Source: an uncultured Ignavibacteria bacterium (GTDB taxonomy: Bacteria > Bacteroidota > Ignavibacteria > Tepidaquicellales > Tepidaquicellaceae). From it: 12,625 bases of DNA. The notes beneath the pieces were generated by a model that did not search any database, was not told the DNA's origin, and was given only the letters and a program-made list of their open reading frames with translations. The stretch spans positions 1 through 12,625 of the forward strand of contig CALEVL010000229.1 of the NCBI GenBank assembly GCA_937924675.1. The letters run 5' to 3'. This document shows, in pieces, positions 1-7,911 of the stretch. Numbering within the stretch: position 1 is the stretch's first letter; each line of letters starts with the position of its first letter. The position numbers were made by a program, and so were the translations under genes.

Positions 1-200
1 GCAGAAAAATTATACTTAACCACAAAACTCCCGTAGCCAAGACTCCACGGAATGTCTCCGGTTCTCTTCAGGTATAAACTGACATCAATTGTCGAAGCAT
101 TGTTTGTTTGCCAAATTGTCAGCTCTCCGGTTTGAGAAATTGAATCCCCCGACAGAATCTGGAACAACATTAGAGCAATTAGAGCTTTTGATATTCGCAT
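1..200 (-). CDS. Secreted surface protein, N-terminal fragment (runs off the left edge)
   Basis: Reading leftwards from the ATG at 200 gives 66 open codons that continue past the window edge. The N-terminus (MRISKALIALMLFQILSG) has a basic residue followed by a hydrophobic stretch and a plausible signal-peptidase site near SISQ-TG. The mature start (GELTIWQTNNASTIDVSLYLKRTGD, seen in part) resembles the region just after the signal peptide of the 815-residue protein upstream in the same operon: a beta-rich 'NN..' segment followed by 'W/Y..G.F...YN'. This suggests a cohesin-like or carbohydrate-binding-like first domain, but too little is visible to assign a family. It starts 18 bp after the dockerin-protein stop on the same strand, so it is probably the third gene of that operon. 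No Shine-Dalgarno is evident. Export is well supported; function is unknown. Confidence 0.7.
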   Translation of the reverse strand, partial: MRISKALIALMLFQILSGDSISQTGELTIWQTNNASTIDVSLYLKRTGDIPWSLGYGSFVVKYNFS

Positions 201-218
201 AAAAATTCTACTTAATAA

Positions 219-1292
219 TTACGGTGTGATTTGTGACCGGCCGATATTTCTGACAAGTACCGCCCTGTCGCTTGCATTGACAAATCCGTTTCCGGTTATG
301 TCTTCCGGGATATAACCTTCATAACCAAGCTTTCCGACCAATTGAACTTTGTCCGCTTCATTGATCAAACCGTCCTGATTGCAATCGCCGCTGTATATGC
401 AGTACTTCGCGCCTTTGAGTTTAAGATTATTTCCAAAAGCCTTAGAAACATCATCCGTGAAATCAAAACTCATGGTTGAACCCTGAACAAATGTTTCTCC
501 TCCGGTTCTGCTCCAAGTCTGCAAACCTTTCCTGTGCCTTACATCCAAATAGTAAGTTCCGCTTGGAGCATACTGAAACATGAAGGATCCCGTAAATGTA
601 TTTGAATCAATAATCGCTTTTGAGGAATCAACTATTGAGTGTGGTGAGACCGATTGTCTTAAATAAATTCTGCAGGTGTCAGTGGCATTCAGGATATTCT
701 GCGAAGGCAGATATAATCCTTCCTGAATAATTTTTACATTCATAAAGGAAGGTAAAGGCACATACGTTACAGTAAGATTGAGAGCGTTAAATCCTAATGG
801 ATTTGTAACAAGATAGCTTCCTGTTCCGGTGAAAGTTGTATCAATCAGGAAACCCACAACAACATCCTGCAACCTTACAGAAATGTTTGCGGGAATATTC
901 GACCAGTTCAATCTGATCGTGCTTCCGGTTCCGACCTGATATTTCAGTCTGTGAACTCTTGTACCTGAAGTGCCGGTACTTCCGTTTCTGTAATCACGCT
1001 TTAATCCCTGTCCGATCGGAATCCCGATTCCATCTCCGATAAATCTTGCATCAAATATTCCGGTGGGAGGCGGAGGAGGAAGTTCGAATTCATTTAATGC
1101 CGCATCTATTCCGTCAGATGCAGTTGGATCAAGCCCTAACTTTACTGTATCAGATGAGATACCATCCGTGACTCTTATCGGTATGTTTATCTGCTGTGCT
1201 TTAGCTGATCCAAATGTAACAGCAATTAGCAATGCCGGCAGAAAAGATTTCACTGTTCTTAAAGCAAGACTTCTGATCTTAATTCTTATCAT
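219..1292 (-). CDS. Secreted protein with PPPPP-FDAR module and C-terminal dockerin-like repeat
   Basis: A 357-residue exported protein. Residues 1-33 form a signal peptide (several Arg/Lys, then FLPALLIAVTFGSAKA). Residues about 35-180 carry a module also found in the 815-residue neighbour: 'DGIDAALNEFELPPPPPTG' (60-78) followed by FDARF. Residues about 185-295 are a beta-rich region with the motif YYLDVRHRKGLQTWS (247-261), a form I recall in other secreted proteins of this group. Residues 302-351 hold two dockerin-like calcium loops: D303-x-N305-x-D307 ... D314 and D331-x-T333-x-N335 ... D342, each followed by a short helix. The start codon lies in an ATGA overlap with the upstream stop, indicating translational coupling. 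Unlike its neighbour, it ends just after the dockerin repeat, with no T9SS sorting domain. It probably acts in the periplasm or at the surface, in protein-protein or glycan binding. Enzymatic function is not evident. Confidence 0.85.
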   Translation of the reverse strand: MIRIKIRSLALRTVKSFLPALLIAVTFGSAKAQQINIPIRVTDGISSDTVKLGLDPTASDGIDAALNEFELPPPPPTGIFDARFIGDGIGIPIGQGLKRDYRNGSTGTSGTRVHRLKYQVGTGSTIRLNWSNIPANISVRLQDVVVGFLIDTTFTGTGSYLVTNPLGFNALNLTVTYVPLPSFMNVKIIQEGLYLPSQNILNATDTCRIYLRQSVSPHSIVDSSKAIIDSNTFTGSFMFQYAPSGTYYLDVRHRKGLQTWSRTGGETFVQGSTMSFDFTDDVSKAFGNNLKLKGAKYCIYSGDCNQDGLINEADKVQLVGKLGYEGYIPEDITGNGFVNASDRAVLVRNIGRSQITP

Positions 1293-3736
1293 TTTATAAT
1301 CATCATCTTTTTCAATTTCTCAAATTTTCCTGCCTGAAGTTTATAGAAATATACTCCTGAAGAAAAATCCGAAGCATCAAATTTTGCTTCGTAAACACCG
1401 GCAGGACGGAAACCGTTAACAAGCTTCTTAATTTCCCTTCCGAGAATATCATAAACCGCTAACTTTACTACACCGTCGCTTGCAGTCTGATACTTTATAG
1501 TTGTAACGGGATTGAACGGGTTCGGGTAATTCTGATACAACTCATACGTCATAGGAGCTGAACCAATTGATTCAATAACCAGATTGTCAAGATTTGCAGG
1601 AATAACAACTTCACTTCCTTCTGCAAGCAACTCATTAAATATCTCACCGTTGACAGCATCTTTGATTCTAAACTTCAATCCGCGGGAATTGCTTAATGAC
1701 AACCTTATTTCTCCCTGAGCTGAATTTATTTTTACTATGTGATCCCTTCCAAGCACCTCAGCAAATTTGTCACTTACAAACCTGACGTCATAAATCCCTG
1801 AAGGCGGCATTGGAGGCAGAAAGTAATCTCCTGTCAGTTCAGACTCATCCCCAAGATAAAGCAATGCGGCATTTCGTTCTCCGCTTTTCAGTCTTAGCTC
1901 AACAAGTCCATCAACATATGACGTTCGGATTTCTTTTATGTTATTATCAAGAGTAACCTCATACAAGTAGCCAATAGCAGAAGACTTAACCCAGTAACCT
2001 TTTCCTGACTTCAGTGTATCTGAAATAACATATCCGTCAGAGTATCCGAAGAAATGTGATTCAATTATGCCCGGCGGATTCGATAACACCGATGACACAG
2101 GTATGTCAGAATCAAACGGGCCAATGAGATTCCATTCAGGCTTGACAGCAATCTGCTCAGGGGAAACTGGATAACCAGTAAACGAATAATCAGCAGAGTC
2201 ATTAAATTTCATCCAATAGCCGGCACCGTTCTGCAGTTCTGTTACACTCACATAGCCATTATCATAAGTGTATACCTGCGAAGCAATATCAGGGAACAGC
2301 TCAAGATAATTCATATCGGAGGTTCTCAATGGAACAGAGACTATGCTCCATCCTGCATCTACAGGTATAGTAATAGTTTCATTAACATACTCGATCATCA
2401 ACGATGTGATGTTGGGATTGGTGAGCAAATAATTGCTCTGACTCCGCATGTCAATATTCACAATTGTCTGCGTAGCCTGATCTTTCAGAAATATTGAACC
2501 TGATTCAGGAAAGCCTGTAGTATCCCACGAAAAATTCATCGGATAACCTGCTTCTGAAGGTTGAAAAGATACATGCCATATTATATTTGACAGTGCAGCA
2601 TTTCTGATATCGGTCTTTGAAGAAACATTTGAAGGCAAAACCAATCTCGCGTCAAACAGTCCGGATGGAGGAGGAGGAGGAATAATGTATTCTCCCAGGC
2701 AAATGTCAATTCCGTTTGTCCCTGAGTTTGCCAGTCCAAACTTAACGCTGTCTGTAGTATTTCCCAAATCCGCTACCCGCAATGTCTGAATCCAAGCAGC
2801 CGTGCATAGAGGAATCACAGTAATGTATCCGGGCTTCGTAATTGAATCTGAGAACAATGAATCTGATGCGATCAGACTAACATCATAAGTTCCCGGAACA
2901 TTATACCTGATGCCCGCAGGATTTTCTAATAAAGATGTATCCGGTACTCCGCCCTGAAAAGACCATTTCCATGATTCAGGAAATGTTGTGCCGTATGTTG
3001 AATCAAAAAAGTTAACGGATTGTCCTTGCACAATGGTACGGACATTTGAAAAAAAGTTGGCAACAAATCCATTCCATTCAAGCGGTTCATTGGGGATTGA
3101 TATTGTATGTGAAGCAGGATTTGTAATGTCAGTATTAACGGTTGCAACATAGGCAGTAATTTTTGTAAATGGAACATCGGGTCCGTTCCTCCAAGCCAGG
3201 TTCAAGGATTCATTGGCAAACAGCGGCTCGGATGTTGACAGCTTCATTCTGACTATCTTCACAGGAATTCCTGCAGGCATTTGAAAACCGTTTCCTGCTC
3301 CGGGAAAAGTATTGGCTGCGAGTCTAAGCTGAGTGCCGGAAATCATAGGGTTTCTTGGCCTTAAGTTTGCAGGCAGGTCTGAAACCGTATCCGGATTTGT
3401 AACATAAAAATATTGAAGCGTTCCGCTGTTTGCAATCAAGGGATTGAATTCAAAAAAGAATTGTCCGCCCGCATATTCAAATTTTGAAACCGCGCCGGAG
3501 TTTGTCCACGTAAGGTCTATGTCAAACTCAAGAGAGTTCAATACAAGCGTTCTGTTATTTACATCAAGTGCGTATTCAGGATTCTGCGAAAAAGCATTCC
3601 TGAACAAGAAAGTAAAGATCATGATAACGAAGAGCTGAATGAATCTGAAAGCCAATGCAAATCTTAGACTGCAGTATTCTTGATTTGCATATTCAGATTT
3701 CAAAAGATCACTGCCGGTTGTAATACAATGCATCAT
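1289..3736 (-). CDS. Multidomain T9SS-exported surface protein (PKD domain, PPPPP-FDAR modules, sorting domain)
   Basis: An 815-residue protein, first gene of the leftward surface operon. The hydrophobic export segment is residues about 31-50 (FIQLFVIMIFTFLF ... AFS-Q). From this ATG the signal peptide has an unusually long leader, so an in-frame TTG at 3655 (giving a 24-residue signal peptide) is a possible alternative start. Domains: a cohesin-like beta domain (about 53-210); a PKD domain (about 227-307, with WKWSFQGG and PGTYDVSLIAS); a first PPPPPSGLFDAR module (about 318-450); two tandem W..I..P / GYW units (about 460-520 and 534-592); a second, diverged module with PPMPPSGIYDVRF (about 608-722); and a T9SS C-terminal sorting domain (about 729-815, with YQNYPNPFNPVTTIKYQ and GREIKKLVNG, ending MMIIK). 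By family knowledge it crosses the outer membrane through the type IX system and is anchored or released after sorting-domain removal. No catalytic motif is visible, so an adhesive or structural role is likely. Confidence 0.88.
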   Translation of the reverse strand: MMHCITTGSDLLKSEYANQEYCSLRFALAFRFIQLFVIMIFTFLFRNAFSQNPEYALDVNNRTLVLNSLEFDIDLTWTNSGAVSKFEYAGGQFFFEFNPLIANSGTLQYFYVTNPDTVSDLPANLRPRNPMISGTQLRLAANTFPGAGNGFQMPAGIPVKIVRMKLSTSEPLFANESLNLAWRNGPDVPFTKITAYVATVNTDITNPASHTISIPNEPLEWNGFVANFFSNVRTIVQGQSVNFFDSTYGTTFPESWKWSFQGGVPDTSLLENPAGIRYNVPGTYDVSLIASDSLFSDSITKPGYITVIPLCTAAWIQTLRVADLGNTTDSVKFGLANSGTNGIDICLGEYIIPPPPPSGLFDARLVLPSNVSSKTDIRNAALSNIIWHVSFQPSEAGYPMNFSWDTTGFPESGSIFLKDQATQTIVNIDMRSQSNYLLTNPNITSLMIEYVNETITIPVDAGWSIVSVPLRTSDMNYLELFPDIASQVYTYDNGYVSVTELQNGAGYWMKFNDSADYSFTGYPVSPEQIAVKPEWNLIGPFDSDIPVSSVLSNPPGIIESHFFGYSDGYVISDTLKSGKGYWVKSSAIGYLYEVTLDNNIKEIRTSYVDGLVELRLKSGERNAALLYLGDESELTGDYFLPPMPPSGIYDVRFVSDKFAEVLGRDHIVKINSAQGEIRLSLSNSRGLKFRIKDAVNGEIFNELLAEGSEVVIPANLDNLVIESIGSAPMTYELYQNYPNPFNPVTTIKYQTASDGVVKLAVYDILGREIKKLVNGFRPAGVYEAKFDASDFSSGVYFYKLQAGKFEKLKKMMIIK

Positions 3737-4180
3737 TCTATGAATTTGAGTTGCTTCGAAACTTTTTTAAAAGTGGTTAAAAATAAGCAATAAGAATCTA
3801 ATGAAGTGGGATAAATTTAGTCTTACTAAAAGTTGAGTCATATCAAATAGTAACCAAATTAGCAGCACTTTTTTTTGTGTTAAAACCTTTAGAGTTCTGC
3901 GAGGACTCGAAGCGAGGAGACTTCGTTAATTAGCCGCAGATTTCACAGGGAAGTCGCAGAGTGTATTGAGGTTCATTCGTGGCATTGATGATAAATTTAC
4001 ATCAACATCTCAGCGTCCTTTGCGAAAACTTTGCGATCTCGTCGGGTTCGATTTTTCACTAAATCATATTGGAAATTCTGATGTCGCCGATATGATCACA
4101 GTTAATATCAGACAATTTTCGTATGAAGAGTTTTATTTATCTACATTGCACACTTCATTCTTTCCGCTTAAATTGCCTGC
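3737..4180. other. 444-bp divergent intergenic region
   Basis: This stretch separates the leftward surface operon from rightward der. No convincing coding region is visible. The part next to the surface operon (3737-3880) is AT-rich with a T-run at 3869-3876 and presumably holds that operon's promoter, but I could not find a clear consensus. The middle holds a dispersed-repeat-like segment (separate entry). The part next to der (4046-4180) presumably contains its promoter and leader; no Shine-Dalgarno precedes the GTG start. Confidence 0.6.
3890..4045. repeat. Degenerate dispersed intergenic repeat (CGCAGA / TTTGCG type)
   Basis: This segment is GC-richer than its surroundings and is built of short repeated words. 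GCGAGGA occurs twice (3899-3905, 3912-3918), and CGAAG/CTTCG (3908-3912 / 3921-3925) can pair as a small hairpin. CGCAGA occurs twice 20 bp apart (3935-3940, 3955-3960), and TTTGCG twice 11 bp apart (4019-4024, 4030-4035). ATTCGTGGCA (about 3975-3984) and CAGCGTCCTTTGCG (4011-4024) match words I remember from non-coding repeats scattered through many bacterial genomes. Short open frames crossing it look accidental. Boundaries are approximate, and repeat status within this genome is inferred, not measured. Confidence 0.5.
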
Positions 4181-5542
4181 GTGGAATATGTAACAGCAAT
4201 CGTCGGAAGACCGAATGTAGGAAAGTCAACGTTGTTCAACAGATTGGTCGGGGGTCAACCGGCAATCGTACACCCGACAAGCGGCGTGACCAGAGACAGG
4301 AACTATGGTGAAGTGGAATGGACAGGTAAGAAATTCTTCCTCATTGATACGGGCGGATTTGTACCCGATTCTCAGGAACGCTTCGAAAGAGCAATAAGAC
4401 AGCAGGTTCAGCTAGCCATCGAAGAAGCAGATACCATCCTCTTTGTAGTTGATTCCAAATCAGGAATTCATCCCTCAGACAGCGTCATTGCTGAAATGCT
4501 CAGAAAATCTGCCGAAGGAAAGAGAATAATTCTTGTGGCAAATAAAGTTGACACTGTTGATAAGGAATCATCGATGTTTGAGTTCTATTCTCTCGGACTC
4601 GGTGACCCGTTTCCTCTCTCTGCAATAAACGGATTCAACTCCGGCGACCTCCTTGATCTGATCACCAAAGACATTCCGGAAGATGATTCCGAAAAGCAGG
4701 ATCATATAATTAAGTTTGCCATAATCGGTAAACCTAATGCTGGAAAGTCATCCATTGCTAATGCATTGCTTAACGAAGAACGAAACATCGTTACAGAAAT
4801 TCCCGGAACAACCCGTGACACAATTGATTCAACACTGAAATATCATGGTGAAGACATAATACTTATAGACACGGCAGGGCTTCGCAAGAAATCAAAGGTT
4901 AGAGAATCAATCGAGTTCTATTCCACTGTCCGTACATATAAAGCCATTGAAAGATGTAATGTTGCTCTGCTTATAATTGATGCCGCAGAATTGCTTGAAC
5001 AGGCCGAATCATCATCAGATCTTAAATCGTCCGTGTTCAAATTTGATAAACAGGATACGAAAATAATTGAAGAAGTGATGAGACTGAAAAAAGGATTGTT
5101 GATTGTGATCAACAAGTGGGACCTTGTCGAAAAAGAATCAAACACTGCCGCTCTTATTGAGAAGAAACTCAATGATCATCTAAAGAGCTACCCGTTCCTT
5201 TCTTACATATTTATCTCAGCGCTAACGAAACAGCGCATACACAAAGTCATTGAAGCCGCTAAGAAGATCTACGACGAGCGCAACCGTAAGATCAAGACAA
5301 GCGAACTCAATGAGAAAATGCAAATTGGCCTGAAATCAATTCCTCCGCCATCTTACCGCGGAAGGGAAATCAAGATTAACTATATAACACAACTCAAATC
5401 CGCACCGCCTATTTTCGCCTTCTTTACTAATTTCCCCGAAGGCATACCGGATAACTACCGGCGCTTCCTTGAAAAAAAACTTCGGGAGAACTTCGGCTTC
5501 GAAGGTGTCCCGATCGAACTCGTCTTTAAAAAGAAAAACTAA
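4181..5542 (+). CDS. der: Ribosome-assembly GTPase Der (EngA)
   Basis: Der is an essential GTPase with two tandem G domains, required for 50S subunit maturation in the cytoplasm. All elements are visible in 453 residues (usual length about 435-490). G domain 1 has GRPNVGKS (9-16), TRDR (37-40), DTGG (56-59), NKVD (121-124) and SAIN (147-150). G domain 2 has GKPNAGKS (183-190), TTRDT (210-214), DTAG (230-233), NKWD (311-314) and SAL (346-348). A C-terminal KH-like domain (about 370-450) includes IPPPSYRGREIKINYITQ. The start is GTG at 4181, because an in-frame TAA lies just upstream at 4169 and homologues begin a few residues before the first P-loop. Unusual: the segment between DTAG and NKWD (about 271-290, rich in Glu, Ser, Lys) is roughly 16 residues longer than I expect for the family. 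The comM-like gene follows 12 bp downstream, so the two are probably cotranscribed. Confidence 0.97.
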   Translation: MEYVTAIVGRPNVGKSTLFNRLVGGQPAIVHPTSGVTRDRNYGEVEWTGKKFFLIDTGGFVPDSQERFERAIRQQVQLAIEEADTILFVVDSKSGIHPSDSVIAEMLRKSAEGKRIILVANKVDTVDKESSMFEFYSLGLGDPFPLSAINGFNSGDLLDLITKDIPEDDSEKQDHIIKFAIIGKPNAGKSSIANALLNEERNIVTEIPGTTRDTIDSTLKYHGEDIILIDTAGLRKKSKVRESIEFYSTVRTYKAIERCNVALLIIDAAELLEQAESSSDLKSSVFKFDKQDTKIIEEVMRLKKGLLIVINKWDLVEKESNTAALIEKKLNDHLKSYPFLSYIFISALTKQRIHKVIEAAKKIYDERNRKIKTSELNEKMQIGLKSIPPPSYRGREIKINYITQLKSAPPIFAFFTNFPEGIPDNYRRFLEKKLRENFGFEGVPIELVFKKKN

Positions 5543-5554
5543 ACCCCGATACGT

Positions 5555-7081
5555 ATGATTGCCGAGATCTTTACGGCCTCCACTTATGGAGTGGACGCTT
5601 TCATTGTTCGCACTGAAGTGCATGTTGAGAACGGATTATTCTTTTTCTCCATTGTCGGCCTGCCCGATAATGCTGTTAAGGAATCACGGGAGAGAACTTC
5701 TTCCGCAATAAAAAATTCCATGTTTCTCTTTCCCGTCAAACGCTACACTGTTAACCTTGCACCCGCTGATGTAAAGAAAGAAGGCTCGGGCTTTGACCTT
5801 CCGATTGCTATCGGGATCCTTTCTGAAACCTCACAACTGTTTTCCGAAAAGATAAAAGACTATCTCTTCATCGGAGAACTTTCACTTGACGGACGGCTCA
5901 GACCAGTGCCCGGCATCCTTCCGATTGCTCTCGAAGCAAAGCGAAAAGGCTTCAAAGGAATAATTCTTCCTGTTGAAAATGCAAACGAAGCAGCTATAGT
6001 TGGAGAGATTGAAGTCTATCCCTTTGAGAAGCTTTTTGATGTGGTTGATTTTTTGCAGGATGAAAAATCATTCACTCCTTTTAAGGTGGATGTTAAAGCA
6101 ATGTTCGAGAAGGAACAGAATTATGCATTCGATTTCTCCGATGTAAAAGGTCAGGCAGAAGTAAAGCGTGCAATGGAAATTGCCGCAGCCGGCTCACATA
6201 ATATCATCATGATCGGACTACCCGGCTCCGGAAAAACAATGCTTGCAAAACGACTGCCGACAATTCTGCCACCACTCACACTTGATGAGGCGCTTGAGAC
6301 AACAAAGATACATTCTATTGCAGGACTCATCCCTTCAGAAAGCTCAATAATTTCAACAAGGCCATTTCGTTCACCGCATCATACGGCAAGTGATGTTGCA
6401 CTTGTTGGCGGCGGTCCAAACGCAAAGCCGGGAGAGATTTCTTTTGCACATAACGGAGTGCTGTTTCTGGATGAGCTGACAGAGTTCAAGAAAAATGTGC
6501 TCGAAGTAATGAGACAACCGCTTGAAGACCGTGTAGTAACTATCTCACGCTCTAAGATCACTGTTCAGTATCCCTGCAACTTCATGCTTGTAGCTGCAAT
6601 GAACCCTACTCCTGCAGGTTCACAAAGAGAAGCTTCAATGTATTCAGACTATGACATTCAGAAATTTCTTTCCAAGATCTCAGGTCCGATTCTTGACAGG
6701 ATCGATCTTCATATTCATGTCAATCCCGTAAACTATCAGGAATTGTCAAGCAAAGTTGAGCAGGAAAAGTCTGAATCAGTAAGACACAGGGTAATAGCAG
6801 CAAGGGAGATACAGCTGAAAAGATTCAAAGACAGAAAAGGGCTGTTTGCAAATTCAAATATGTCAGGAAAGGAGATCCGTGAATTCTGCTCAATAGACAG
6901 TGCCTGTGAAGAGCTTATGAAGACGGCAATAACCCGGCTTGGACTTTCGGCCAGAGCCTATGACAGGATATTAAAAGTAAGCAGAACAATTGCGGATCTC
7001 GAAGGAAGCAAAAACATCTCTACTGCACATATCAGCGAAGCGATTCAGTACAGAAGTCTTGATAGAACGAACTGGGTGTGA
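5555..7081 (+). CDS. comM: YifB/ComM family AAA+ ATPase (Mg-chelatase-like)
   Basis: A 508-residue member of the YifB/ComM family. In naturally transformable bacteria ComM is a hexameric helicase that promotes branch migration of incoming DNA during recombination; its role in this group is less clear. The N-terminal ChlI/Lon-protease-like domain spans about 1-175 (YGVDAFIVRTEVHV, FFFSIVGLPDNAVKESRERT, NLAPADVKKEGSGFDLPIA). The AAA+ core has Walker A GLPGSGKT (221-228), Walker B VLFLDELTE (302-310) and sensor 1 around AAMNP (347-351). The Mg-chelatase C-terminal domain is about 405-500, with sensor 2 near LSARAYDRILKVSRTIADL. After MNP many family members carry a Cys cluster (PCPCG ... C.C). 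Here it reads TPAGSQREASMYSDYD, with no cysteine, so a metal-binding version is absent. It starts at ATG 12 bp after der; no Shine-Dalgarno is apparent. The gene symbol is by family membership. Confidence 0.93.
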   Translation: MIAEIFTASTYGVDAFIVRTEVHVENGLFFFSIVGLPDNAVKESRERTSSAIKNSMFLFPVKRYTVNLAPADVKKEGSGFDLPIAIGILSETSQLFSEKIKDYLFIGELSLDGRLRPVPGILPIALEAKRKGFKGIILPVENANEAAIVGEIEVYPFEKLFDVVDFLQDEKSFTPFKVDVKAMFEKEQNYAFDFSDVKGQAEVKRAMEIAAAGSHNIIMIGLPGSGKTMLAKRLPTILPPLTLDEALETTKIHSIAGLIPSESSIISTRPFRSPHHTASDVALVGGGPNAKPGEISFAHNGVLFLDELTEFKKNVLEVMRQPLEDRVVTISRSKITVQYPCNFMLVAAMNPTPAGSQREASMYSDYDIQKFLSKISGPILDRIDLHIHVNPVNYQELSSKVEQEKSESVRHRVIAAREIQLKRFKDRKGLFANSNMSGKEIREFCSIDSACEELMKTAITRLGLSARAYDRILKVSRTIADLEGSKNISTAHISEAIQYRSLDRTNWV

Positions 7082-7084
7082 TTC

Positions 7085-7116
7085 AATTAGAAATTAGAAA
7101 TTAAGAATTAGGAATA
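7085..7116. repeat. Low-complexity AATTAGAAATT-type repeat between convergent genes
   Basis: The short gap between the convergent ends of comM and the LOG-family gene holds degenerate tandem units of 8-10 bp built on AATTAGAA / AATTAAGAATTAGGAAT. Such AATTAGGAATT tracts recur between genes in many Bacteroidota-like genomes. No strong stem followed by a T-run is present, so I do not call it a terminator. Confidence 0.5.
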
Positions 7117-7137
7117 GCGGATTTTTTCATTCGGAAT

Positions 7138-7911
7138 TCAGCAACCGTGTTCTCCAAGAATCCTTGACGGATTCCTTGGCTTCTTCACGAGTTTGTATTT
7201 TGATATCGTGTTCTTTTCAATGTGCTGAATTGCTTCTTCCACCGAATCAGTCAGCAGAAACAGTTTCATGTCCTCAACGCTGATCGTTCCTTTGTTGACA
7301 AAATCTTCAAGCAGTTCGATAAGGTTCTTCCAGTAATCCTTGCACATAATTACGACAGGAAAATCAGAGATTTTTTTTGTCTGAATAAGAGTTAGTGCTT
7401 CAAATAGCTCGTCCATGGTTCCTGCACCTCCGGGCATTACAACAAATGCATAAGAGTATTTCATAAGCAGAACTTTTCTTACAAAGAAGTAATTGAAGTC
7501 AACATACTTATCAAGATATGGATTAGGCTTTTGCTCAAACGGCAAAACGATGTTTGCACCGACAGATTGTCCACCGGCTTCCTTGGCACCGCGGTTGGCA
7601 GCTTCCATTATGCCCGGACCTCCTCCCGTCATTACTGTAAATCCTATCTCACTCAACCCTTTGCCCAATCTCCTTGCCATCTGATAATACTCATTCTCTT
7701 CCGGAAATCTGGCAGAACCAAATACAGTGACTGATGGACCAATGAAGTGAAATGCCCTGAATCCCATTATGAATTCTTTCATCACCTGAACAGTGAATTT
7801 GAATTCCTCAATCCTTGATCTCGGTCCTTCAAGAAAATATTTCTCCTGTTCTGACTGATCGATCTTAATCGCTTTACTTGCGGGCTCGTTCTTATTCATA
7901 TAGCCATTCAT
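7138..7911 (-). CDS. LOG-family Rossmann-fold protein (TIGR00730-type nucleotide 5'-monophosphate hydrolase)
   Basis: A cytoplasmic LOG / 'lysine decarboxylase-like' family protein. Characterised members remove ribose 5-phosphate from N6-modified AMP (cytokinin activation) or hydrolyse AMP or related nucleotides; the older lysine-decarboxylase name is a misannotation. Using the ATG at 7911 gives 257 residues. The hallmark motifs are GGGPGIMEAANRGAKEAGG (96-114) and PGGAGTMDE (160-168), the phosphate and catalytic signature. FGSAR lies near 64-68, and FNYFFVRKVLLMKYSYAF precedes the second motif. Start choice: the frame extends to a TTG at 7965, but ATGs at 7911 and 7899 are more likely; neither has a Shine-Dalgarno. 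The gene is monocistronic, convergent with comM and divergent from the OsmC gene. The actual substrate cannot be decided from sequence. Confidence 0.9.
   Translation of the reverse strand: MNGYMNKNEPASKAIKIDQSEQEKYFLEGPRSRIEEFKFTVQVMKEFIMGFRAFHFIGPSVTVFGSARFPEENEYYQMARRLGKGLSEIGFTVMTGGGPGIMEAANRGAKEAGGQSVGANIVLPFEQKPNPYLDKYVDFNYFFVRKVLLMKYSYAFVVMPGGAGTMDELFEALTLIQTKKISDFPVVIMCKDYWKNLIELLEDFVNKGTISVEDMKLFLLTDSVEEAIQHIEKNTISKYKLVKKPRNPSRILGEHGC

Noticed and set aside
1063..1299. 78-codon plus-strand frame with a Gly-rich start
   Set aside because: Antisense to the signal peptide and proline-rich stretch of the 357-residue protein; the Gly run is the complement of PPPPP.
3869..3876. T-run as a rho-independent terminator
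   Set aside because: No GC-rich stem precedes it on either strand, and it lies between divergent genes.
3966..4311. Two short open frames (75 and 62 codons, plus strand) upstream of and overlapping the der start
   Set aside because: They cross the repeat-like segment and run into der in another frame, with no recognisable domain.
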